64,000 nt of DNA from Megaustenia siamemsis (lineage: Eukaryota > Mollusca > Gastropoda > Stylommatophora > Ariophantidae), in assembly GCA_032433765.1 (NCBI GenBank), contig JAVIAB010000049.1, positions 21,869,403 through 21,933,402 on the forward strand. The letters run 5' to 3'. Of the stretch, positions 45,880-54,835 are shown in pieces. A program made the translations under genes and the position numbers. A model generated the notes under the pieces. That model saw only the letters and a list, made by a program, of their open reading frames with translations, searched no databases and was not told where the DNA came from. Positions within the stretch are counted from its first letter, which is position 1, and every line of letters begins with the position of its first letter.

Positions 45880-48266
45880 TGCCGCTGTTAAATAACATAA
45901 GGTGTCCTGCTCTAAGTAAAACATGTTTCATTCAAGTGCCATCATTTAACACTTCTTTACATTTTAATCTATTAATCAATGCACTACAAGCACATTTTTG
46001 GAGTGTAAATTATTTCTTCATAGTTTATTTTCCAAATTAATATATATTTTGGTAAATTTAATATTATACAAATAATGACACAAATCAAACGCAGATAACA
46101 TAATTTTGGCCCACATTAAGTTTCTATGACACACTTATTGGAAACAAGACCCACCCCCAGGTACCTCGTTTTTTGTGATTTTTTCCCGGCTTAGAGTTGA
46201 GTGGAGGACAACATCAATCTTCAAATTACTTTTAGTTGAAATAATTTTTGATTTAAACAAATCACCCAATAATTATTTGGTTTATTTTCCTCTTTATGAT
46301 AAAATAAAGTAATTTATCCGCAGTCATTTGTGAGAACTTAATTTGAGTAAACTACCATGTTGGCGAAGCATTCAAAAACACACTTTGCTGGCTTGTATAG
46401 TTTTATTGCTTACAATGAAAGATGATGATATCGTATGACTTGGAACAGATGGCTGTGTTCATTTTCTGTGCAGCTTCGCCGTGTCTTGGCCGAGTGTGTT
46501 TGTCAAACATTGGTCAAAATCAGCCTCGAGTGAATCTGTTCGACAAAAACATTACCTCAAAAATACACAATAGCCTCCAAAAACCGCCTGACAAGATATA
46601 GAGCCATATACATAAATGTTATAATTTCTGTGAGTAAAAGTGAAAGTAATCATTTTTTTACAATGGATAGTTTAGCAGGCAATCAAGAAGGTAGTAGGCA
46701 AGCAGGAACAGAGAAAGACAAAATAAGGTACTACCCTGAGATCCAAAAACAACAGCAGAGATTGAACAACGTGGGTACGTGGCAACGTGGCAACGTGGGT
46801 GTTGCCGTTCTAATAGTACAGTGTTTATGACTGTCGCTTTTACCGACATCTTGAACACAAAAATATAGTTCAACATCCAAGACAAATTTAACCAAATTTA
46901 AAATATCAAAGAAATTATTATTTTCACTTTAACTCAGAAAAATTTTTTAAATGTATATTATTTTATAAACAAATTTAGATGTTCATTTTTAATAAGAGAG
47001 ATTAAATGTCGTGATTTAGATTGATCATAATATAAAATATATTGTCCAGGTGTAATTTTACATGGAGTGCCGGGTTGTACAAAGATTTCTGTCAGACTTT
47101 GCGGGAGGGATTTCTGTATTTGACGTCACAACTGCATAAAACTAAGGTAGATGTTTTAAAGAGCAATTGTTCAGATGTGAACCAAGGAATGATACCTAAA
47201 ACATGACACATATATAATTAGAATTTACAGAGCCCGCCCTATCCTAACGTTAGACACTTTTGAGTGTTGCGTGTCTGTCTGGCTATGATGATGTAAATAA
47301 TACAATTTTGTTTTCTAGTTTATCAAAGTTCGTACTGTAAAGAGTCTAAGTGATAACAAAACTCCTAAAAATGTGTATCTTAATTTGATATTTGATGTAT
47401 GAAAGTGAATGAAGTATTTATGGATTGCTACAGTCAAGGGCTATCTAGCTAGAGTATAATAATGTTTTTTATAATAAAACTTCTTTGAGGTAAATTTTAT
47501 AAAGGCCAGTCAGGTATCAACACACAATAAAAATGATAACCTATATTATCACGGCTATAATTACGTACAGTAAACATAGCATGCTGTAATTAAATGCACA
47601 GAAATGGATAATTATAATAAAATAGTGCCAGTGGCCCAGTGCATCCGATTTCAGCCAGCATTTTATTCAGGTTTGCAAATTTGAAATGAAAAGCACTGCT
47701 GAAAAATACAATACCACAAAAGGCCAAACAATCTCTGAACTCAAACAAGTATCCATCTTGGTGTGTCCCTTGGAGTTCTAATTGAATGTTATGCATACTG
47801 GATAATTTGTAATTGATACCATGTAAAAACAAAAGAATTTCCTATAATTTACACAAAACTTAGAAGCACATTTATTTTTATTGCAGTAATTAATATATGT
47901 ATGCATTGATAAACATGTCTAATTATTAATATTTTACAAAATATTAAGAATTATCCGGAAGGTTTATAAAGAATTACCCCAACGAACAATAACTTGTACT
48001 GTACGAAGAGATACATTTTTGAGTTGCTTCCCTTAAATGTTATTGTTTATGTTTCTTTCGTGTAGTAGAATGAAGTTTGGCTTGTATTTTGTGTAGGAGT
48101 GTTACGATGTGATCTAATTTAGACCTGAGAGCTCAAATGTTTAATGTTTATATGATGATAGTTGCTGTCATTTACCGAATGACTTAAATTTATTCATATA
48201 TAAACATGCACAAGTATTTATAAAAATAATGGTTCCTACAACATAAGCACACTCAAGTATGCACTC
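45880..48266. other. Unit 4 unique-looking segment
   Basis: Copy of the unit 3 segment apart from homopolymer changes. No gene established. Confidence 0.45.
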
Positions 48267-48282
48267 ACATATGCCGACGCGT

Positions 48283-48585
48283 ATTTGTAATGTTGAAGTT
48301 TTAAAACAACTAAAAATGAAAAGATAACTACTAAACACAATTAGAACAAGACAAATGAAATTTAGGGAGCATGTTAAAAAGATACAACAGCCTACTAAAA
48401 GTAATATTGGAAGGGAAAACACAGGTAGACGAGGCAGAGACAGACCACGAGTAATATGGACGAGTAACATCAAAAGATGGACAGGTCAGCCTATGACAAT
48501 CTACACAATAAAAGTAAGAGACAGAGTGGAATGGCGCTCCATTGTAGCCAATCTTCGATGCGGAGACGGCACTCAATAATTATGA
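48283..48585 (+). mobile_element. LINE-2 3' end
   Basis: The plus strand reads VLKQLKMKR, a stop, then LLNTIRTRQMKF, KSNIGRENTGRRGRDRPRVI and WRSIVANLRCGDGTQ with a stop at about 48577. It is 5'-truncated and carries internal stops. It shares about 40 bp of downstream sequence (GTTAACGG, CCTAGGAC, GCCCATG) with the copy at 51675. Confidence 0.82.
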
Positions 48586-48610
48586 TCGTTAACGGTAGTC
48601 GCCTAGGACT

Positions 48611-48826
48611 GTAGCCCATGCCTGGGATTAGGACCAACATCCTTAATTTCATATAGAAAAATCATGAGGCAGGGGACAATTTTCACCTGATGAGTCATTT
48701 ACAAAGCTGTGTTGATCGTCTTTTGATATGAATATTTTCTAACGGCAAAAAAAGCTATTTTTCGTTGTACAACCTGTACTTCATCAATCATTTACGTCTG
48801 TCATGTTGTTTACAAAGTCACCATTA
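48611..48826. repeat. Dispersed repeat X, copy 1
   Basis: Starts GCCCATGCCTGGGATTAGGA and includes ACAATTTTCACCTGATGAGT, ATATGAATATTTTCTAACGG and TGTTTACAAAGTCACCAT. It is matched with moderate divergence at 57957-58178. No coding potential is seen. Confidence 0.85.
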
Positions 48827-48865
48827 GCAAAAAATATATATAATTATACATGTATATAATAATTA

Positions 48866-49735
48866 AAAAAAATATTGCATAAGTGAAGACAATATGTAAG
48901 GTCTACAATAACTGGGTTATTTGGTTCGTTGATACTAATTACTTATGTCTTCTAAAAAGACAAAAGCTAGGAATAACCCCCGACATAGAATATATAAAGA
49001 AACAACAGATAAAATGGTTTAGCCACTTGACAAGGCAGCGTTATCAAAACACAAAACAAAGAGCCCTCAATAAACGTTGTGAGAACACCAGACCCAAGGT
49101 TCGACCACGAAAAAGATGAATCGACGTAATATTAGAAGTACTCGGAAACATTAGATCAACAGAGGCGAACAGAAGAGCAAAATACTGCAAATTATATCTC
49201 CCTTTGACGCTGAAAGGCAAATGAGGAAGGATAGAAGGAGACTTGCATCTATGTTCTTTTCATTCAAATCGCTGACTGCCTTACGTTAAAAATGAGTTTT
49301 GCCTTTATATTCTTAACACAAATTATTTATTCTTATTGTGTTTACACAAACGCCTTCATTTTTTGTATCATTTAAAAAAAAGGCGCTACTAAGGGAAATA
49401 ATACATATTTTTTTACCACAAGGGAATTAACTTAAAATTAATTTTTAAAAGATTGTAATGTTTCCAAAACAAAATTTTGAAAGATATATTGAACTTTCCA
49501 GCTGTTTCTAAAATTAAGTATTATTTTCCTAAAGAGTCTCTAGATAAAAATCATTACTTTCATTAACTTAAATATTTGTTTGATATTTATTTCTTTGTAT
49601 TGTTAAATAGTAAAAGCAAGTTATTTAAATGATTCACTTATTTCTTATAATTTGAACATACTAATACTATTTAGATAGTTTCGGTGGCACTGTCCTTACC
49701 AAATTAATTTTTATCTGCACAAAATGTGCAACATT
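48866..49735. repeat. Dispersed or duplicated block Y, copy 1
   Basis: This block of about 870 bp is matched by 59394-60290. It opens with GCATAAGTGAAGACAATATG and CTGGGTTATTTGGTTCG, contains a LINE-3 3' end, and continues for about 500 bp past it (ATCGCTGACTGCCTTACGTT, AAGGGAAATAATACAT, CAAAATTTTGAAAGATATAT). An AT-rich simple stretch precedes both copies. Confidence 0.87.
48957..49225 (+). mobile_element. LINE-3 3' end inside block Y
   Basis: The plus strand reads KLGITPDIEYIKKQQIKWFS, ALNKRCENTRPKVRPRKR, a stop, then LGNIRSTEANRRAKYCKLYL and the terminal KGK stop. It lacks the reverse transcriptase. The same insertion sits at the same place in the second block Y. Confidence 0.82.
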
Positions 49736-50391
49736 GTATATTGTAATTAGATACTGAAAAAGATGAGCAACAATATGGATTTAGAAAACATAGAGGGGCA
49801 ATAGAAGCCATATTCTGCATAAGAACATTAATCGAGAAGTAAACAAACCAATATACGCCTGCTTCATAGACTACACCAAAGCTTTTGATAGAGTACACCA
49901 CAAACAACTTATGGAAAGCCTAAAAGAGATACATCTAGATGACATGGACATACGACTAATATGTAATCTATACTGCGAGCAAACAGCAATAATAAAATAT
50001 AACAAAGAGAACTCTACACCCATTGATATAAAAAGAGGAGTAAGACAAGGATGCATCCCATCACCAAGCTTGTTCATTCTTTACACTGAGCAAATCTTTA
50101 AAAACATCATAGAGATGCCAGGCCTACAAATTAATGGAAAGATAATCAATAACCTAAGATATGCTGACGATACTGTACTACTAGCAGAAAATCCTAAAGA
50201 TCTACAACAATTACTTAATGAAATAAACATGGTAAGACCCACAAGTGGATATCAAAATAGAAGGAATAGACCTGGAGACAGTTGAGAACTACAACTACCT
50301 TGGACATACTAAAACCAGTGATGGAAAATGTAACACTGAAATAAACAAAAGAATAGGAATGGCAAAAAGTAATTTTAATGTTATGAAGAAC
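49736..50391 (+). mobile_element. LINE-2 reverse-transcriptase domain, broken
   Basis: Pieces in order: QQYGFRKHRGAIEAIFCIRT, a frame shift near 49835, IDYTKAFDRVHHKQLMESL with a catalytic Asp (about 49869-49925), RGVRQGCIPSPSLFILYTEQ, and NNLRYADDTVLLAENPKDL with Y-A-D-D at 50160-50171. After another shift comes NYNYLGHTKTSDGKCNTEIN, then KSNFNVMKN. It ends where LINE-1 begins, in reverse, at 50392. These are standard palm motifs of a non-LTR reverse transcriptase. The thumb and C terminus are absent, and frameshifts show it is not active. Confidence 0.87.
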
Positions 50392-51240
50392 ATCATCATC
50401 ATCATGTGCCATACCGGTTGGCATAGGTGATCATGTCTCTCCACAATCTTCTATTTACAGTGCATCGTATCAGTTCTGTTGTTGACTGTTTTTCATGCCA
50501 TGACACCAAGCTATCCAGTATTTTCTCTCTTTGTCGTCCGCGATCTCTCTTTCCTTTTATTTTGCCAGTTGTAACCAAGTATTCCAACTTTCCTCTTCTC
50601 ATGATGTGCCCGGAAAATATTCATTGCTTCTTTGTGATGTTTTTTAGGAGCTGCCTTTTTGTGTTGGCCTCTTTGAGAACTTCCTCATTGGTCTTTTTAG
50701 CTGTCCAGGGAACTTTCAACATTCTTCTGAGAAATCCCATCTCTGTGGCCTCTAATCGTCTTTTCATTTGTTTGTCCACTGTCCATGATTCGCTTCCATA
50801 GGTCAGAATTGGTTCTATATAGCAGCGATGAACTCTCTTTCTCATTTTTATTGACATAGATTTTTTTGCATAAGATATTTTTCATTTTCTGAAATGCTAT
50901 TTTGGCCTGATCTATTCTGCTTTTTATTTCTGTGGTGCATCTCCCATCTGATGTTTTTATTGTGACCAAGTATTTGAAACGTTGCAATTGTTTCAGATTT
51001 GTCTTGTTTATTTTTATGCAGCATGATGGTGGTGATTGTTTCTTCAATATAACCATTACTTCTGTTTTCTTACTATTCAGACTGAGACGTTTCTTGTTGC
51101 TTTCTTCTACTATTATGTCTATCATTTCTTGTAATTCGTTCTCTGTATCTGCTATTAAGACTGTGTCATCCGCATATCGCAAATTATTTATGTTGTGACC
51201 GTTGACTTCAATTCCTTTTTTGTTTACTAAAAAAACACAG
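50392..51240 (-). mobile_element. LINE-1, reverse transcriptase palm to 3' tail
   Basis: Read on the minus strand, NNLRYADDTVLIADTENELQ gives the Y-A-D-D box at 51165-51176. It is followed by the QRFKYL connection motif, then CYIEPILTYGSESWTVDKQM, FLRRMLKVPWTAKKTNEEVL and, in another frame, GKLEYLVTTGKIKGKRDRGR to the C terminus. The 3' end is an ATGATGATGATG tail at 50392-50408. The left boundary lies inside the LINE-2 copy. The 5' part, including finger motifs and endonuclease, is missing. LINE-1 is distinct from LINE-2 in sequence but shares the same basic C-terminal style. Confidence 0.85.
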
Positions 51241-51344
51241 TTAGTCGTCAGATTATCCCCATCGCACATCAAACAAAAGACCGTAGGATTAGCGTATGGC
51301 CGGTCTAGGGATATACGTTGAGCCATTATGATGACGTGGCACAC

Positions 51345-51672
51345 CCAAGGTACTGGCGGTCAAGTACCTCTCAAACATGACCAATTACATCCGAACCAAA
51401 GTTGATCAATGTCTTGGGGAACCTATTTATAGTTGATCCGGAAGCAGAATTTTATCCATTCCTGGGTGAGCGAGTGAGAAATCAAAAAGAAAAAAAATAC
51501 ATTATTTGGAAATGTCTTGCAGACGTCGGATGTGTTGTTCCGAAAATGCATTTTCTGTTTTGGTGTACCACAGTGGAGTGATGTAAATAATTAATAATGG
51601 ACAATAACGTACTTATAGCATATGTCGAGAATGTGGGTAGGGCTTAGTGATGGACAATAACGTGAGAACTAA
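51345..51672. repeat. Dispersed repeat Z, copy 1
   Basis: It includes CATGACCAATTACATC, AACCAAAGTTGATCAATGTC, GAGCGAGTGAGAAATCAA and CAGTGGAGTGATGTAAA. It ends with about two units of GAATGTGGGTAGGGCTTAGT plus GATGGACAATAACGT. It is matched by 61690-62320, where the terminal unit is expanded. Confidence 0.87.
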
Positions 51673-51674
51673 AA

Positions 51675-51960
51675 ATGAATAGAGAACTACTAAACACAAT
51701 TAGAACAAGACAAATGAAATTGTTGGGGCATGTTAAGACACAACGGTCCACTATAAGTAATATTGGAAGGGAAAAATACAAGGTAAAACAGGCAGACCAA
51801 GACTAACATGAACCAGTACCATCGAAAGATGGACAGGTCAGCCTATGGCAATCTGCACCATCACTATGGCAATCTGCACCATCAAAGCAAGAGACATAGT
51901 GGAATGGCGCTCAATGGTAGCCAACCTTCGATGCGGAGACGGCACTCAATGATTATGAAT
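51675..51960 (+). mobile_element. LINE-2 3' end
   Basis: The reading is RELLNTIRTRQMKLLGHVK, a basic segment, then GQPMAICTI in which about 18 bp (CTATGGCAATCTGCACCATC) are duplicated, and VEWRSMVANLRCGDGTQ. It is 5'-truncated and dead. Confidence 0.82.
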
Positions 51961-51989
51961 GTTAACGGCAGTCACCTAGGACATACGCC

Positions 51990-52240
51990 CATGTACACGT
52001 GTCGCGTTTTCGATATATATAAATTTGTATACGTGCCTTTCTCAATATATATATATATATATATATATTTGTACACGACTTCTTTCATTTGTACACGTGC
52101 CTTTCTCGATATATATAAATTTGTGCACGGGTCTTTTATTTATACACTGGGACAGTTCATTCCTACACTAGCACTACTTGATATATATATATACCAAGTA
52201 TATAAGTATCAAGTATATATATAAGCTGGATATATGAGGC
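51990..52240. repeat. AT-rich short repeats
   Basis: Two or three imperfect units with CGTGCCTTTCTCGATATATA are mixed with (AT)n runs. Confidence 0.85.
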
Positions 52241-52690
52241 TTGTACTGAGAGGACTGAATTGGAGAGGGCGCTGGCGCTCGATGAAAGTGCTTCTGATGG
52301 TTGCAGGAGCGTCTCAACTCGTACACGGACAGTACTTGAAACTGGGGTGTACTGACCGCTGGATAATGCCGCACCTGTAATGTGGTAGATGGACGCTATA
52401 CTGATATTGGCACCGTGTAAAGAACATACACCGTTCTCTCCTCTTCTGGTATCAATCTAGCCCCTCATGAGTGGCACACTACTAGTCTGTGTACGGCGCT
52501 CTTTCCCTTATTGCTGGCCGTGGACTGTCTTGTCCTTAATTTCTGCGACAACTCTAATGTCCGGTCCACCGCGTGTACCTTCAACTGTGAAGGTGGTCTT
52601 GCACTGGCTTGCCTATTTCGTGTAGTCCTTGAACGGTTACTCAGACTCAGCCTTCATACACACCAACCTGAGTAACTAATGGAAGACACA
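52241..52690. other. No gene recognised
   Basis: Sequence of more balanced composition than its surroundings. I see no recognisable frame or element. Confidence 0.45.
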
Positions 52691-52698
52691 AGTCTCAT

Positions 52699-53960
52699 TT
52701 TGGTTGGTTGGTTGGTGGTTGGTTGGTTGGTGGTTGGTTGGTTGGTGGTTGGTTGGTTGGTGGTTGGTTGGTGGTGGTTGGTGGTTGGTGGTTGGTTGGT
52801 GGTTGGTTGGTTGGTGGTTGGTTGGTGGTTGGTGGTTGGTTGGTGGTTGGTTGGTGGTTGGTTGGTTGGTGGTTGGTGGTTGGTTGGTGGTTGGTTGGTT
52901 GGTGGTTGGTGGTTGGTGGTTGGTTGGTTGGTGGTTGGTGGTTGGTTGGTGGTTGGTTGGTTGGTGGTTGGTTGGTGGTTGGTGGTTGGTTGGTGGTTGG
53001 TTGGTGGTTGGTTGGTTGGTGGTTGGTTGGTGGTTGGTTGGTTGGTGGTTGGTTGGTTGGTTGGTGGTTGGTTGGTTGGTGGTTGGTTGGTTGGTTGGTG
53101 GTTGGTTGGTGGTTGGTGGTTGGTGGTTGTTGGTTTTGGTTGGTTGGTGGTTTGGTGGTTGGTTGGTGGTGGTTGGTTGGGTGGTTGGTTGGTTGTGTTG
53201 TTGGTTGGTTGGTTGGTGGTTGGTTGGTGGTTGGTTGGTTGGTGGTGGTTGGTTGGTTGGTGGTTGGTTGGTTGGTGGTGGTTGGTGGTTGGTTGGTGGT
53301 TGGTTGGTTGGTTGGTGGTTGGTGGTTGGTTGGTTGGTGGTTGGTTGGTTGGTGTTGGTTGGTGGTTGGTTGGTTGGTGGTTGGTTGGTTGGTGGTTGGT
53401 TGGTTGGTGGTTGGTTGGTGGTGGTTGGTTGGTGGTTGGTTGGTTGGTGGTTGGTTGGTGGTTGGTTGGTTGGTGGTTGGTTGGTTGGTGGTTGGTTGGT
53501 TGGTGGTTGGTTGGTTGGTGGTTGGTTGGTTGGTGGTTGGTTGGTTGGTTGGTGGTTGGTTGGTTGGTGGTTGGTGGTTGGTTGGTTGGTTGGTTGGTTG
53601 GTTGGTGGTTGGTTGGTGGTTGGTTGGTTGGTGGTTGGTTGGTGGTTGGTGGTTGGTTGGTTGGTTGGTTGGTTGGTTGGTGGTTGGTTGGTTGGTGGTG
53701 GTTGGTTGGTGGTTGGTTGGTTGGTGGTTGGTTGGTTGGTTGGTGGTGGTTGGTTGGTGGTTGGTTGGTTGGTGGTTGGTGGTTGGTTGGTTGGTTGGTT
53801 GGTTGGTTGGTGGTTGGTGGTGGTTGGTTGGTTGGTTGGTGGTTGGTGGTGGTTGGTTGGTTGGTGGTTGGTTGGTTGGTGGTTGGTTGGTTGGTTGGTG
53901 GTTGGTTGGTTGGTGGTTGGTTGGTGGTGGTTGGTTGGTGGTTGGTTGGTGGTTGGTTGC
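52699..53960. repeat. G/T-only TTGG/TGG array, about 1.26 kb
   Basis: The plus strand is made almost entirely of GGTTGGTTGGTGGTTGG-type units, 7-, 11- and 15-bp combinations of TTGG and TGG. There are only G and T on one strand and A and C on the other, so no stop codon can occur on either strand and all six frames are open for over 400 codons. Rare variants (GGTTTTGG, GGGTGG, TTGTGTTGTTGG, GGTGTTGG) interrupt it. I do not read it as coding. Confidence 0.98.
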
Positions 53961-54835
53961 GTTCGTCCAATGACTAAAATTTTCTAGGGTATCGTGGTAG
54001 ACTAGAATATTCCTCTTCATCATCCGCCCTTACAAGGACGTAGTGGACGTGTCTACGTTGTGCTGTGGTTTGCAGTATAACTTTAATATTTGCGTCTTTC
54101 GGCCCAACACATCCGACTTCAGCACGAAATATTTGAGTACCGGGTTGTTTTCCCTCTTTGATCCCTGCACGCTTGGCCAGACTAGACAGGTTAGTCTGTT
54201 ACTGGAGGAACTGCGGAGAGGTGCAGCAGGGTCTGGATAGTTTTGGTTCACCGATTCTGGCGCAAGCCATCAGCTGTGGGTCGCTCACAACGTCTAGCTC
54301 TGGTACAATCACTAAGGAACACTTTATTCACACAAAGTCCTACATGAAACTTCTCTGACACAAAGCCCAGCAGTGTAAACATTCCTGCTCGGACAACAAC
54401 GTACAACTAATACTTAATCTCTGGCACTTCCTCTCACTACACACCAGGGTCCGCTATGTCTCTAAGTTTCACTTATGATCTGACTAGTTTCTGAGACGGT
54501 TCGTCTACTGGTACTAACTATTTACATGAACAATGTCCCTCCTTTAAAGCTAATGAAACATTCCACCTACTAGTGCTATCTATCACAGAGCAGGTGCTCA
54601 TGGTTCTAACTAAGTTAGAACATTTCATTTACTGGTGCTAGCTATCGATGGAGCCTATGCTCCCTCCTGACAAGCGGGCCTAACGTCCTCAAGGTGTAGC
54701 GCTGACAGGTTAGTTTTTACATATGAACTCCTTGCTGCTAACACCCTCTCGGACCGTTACAGTCCTGTATGTATCTCCCATTCCATCCAATCAACAGCTA
54801 CTTCCTGACTTTCACATCCAATGGATTTCCTTCAC
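53961..54835. other. No gene recognised
   Basis: Mixed sequence with loosely repeated phrases (ACTGGTGCTAGCTAT, CTAGTGCTATCTAT). It contains no recognisable frame. Confidence 0.45.

Larger units (their letters stand above)
27302..48266. repeat. Macrosatellite: four 5.2-5.3-kb units head to tail
   Basis: Four long units follow each other directly, each starting CTCGTGGGGAAACATCACAG and ending AGCACACTCAAGTATGCA. Unit starts are at 27302, 32588, 37894 and 43079, giving lengths near 5286, 5306, 5185 and 5188. Matching landmarks appear in all four. Each unit contains, in order: SINE-A 'a', a LINE endonuclease fragment fused to a LINE-3 end, a LINE-2 3' end on the minus strand, a 70-bp minisatellite, SINE-A 'b' and about 2.4 kb of AT-rich sequence. 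The outer edges share only CTC with the flanks, so no target duplication is evident. The embedded elements were already in the unit before it was amplified. Confidence 0.97.
43079..48266. repeat. Macrosatellite unit 4
   Basis: The differences from unit 3 that I noticed are confined to homopolymer lengths: TTTTTGGGG against TTTTTGGG, a longer T-run in GATTTTTTCCCGG, a shorter A-run in CCAAAAACCGCC, and TTTTTGAGTTGC against TTTTTGGAGTTGC. The array ends at GTATGCACTCA, after which unrelated sequence begins. Confidence 0.95.

Noticed and set aside
27302..48266. Macrosatellite unit as a virus-like or large DNA transposon
   Set aside because: There is no transposase, polymerase or integrase frame, no terminal inverted repeats spanning a unit, and no target duplication at the array edges.
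48686..48700. Hammerhead ribozyme core (CTGATGAG) in repeat X
   Set aside because: CTGATGAG is present in both X copies, but I find no matching GAAAC core and no closing stems.
52654..54023. Open frames of over 400 codons in all six frames
   Set aside because: The array contains only G and T on one strand and A and C on the other. Stop codons cannot form, so the frames carry no evidence of coding.
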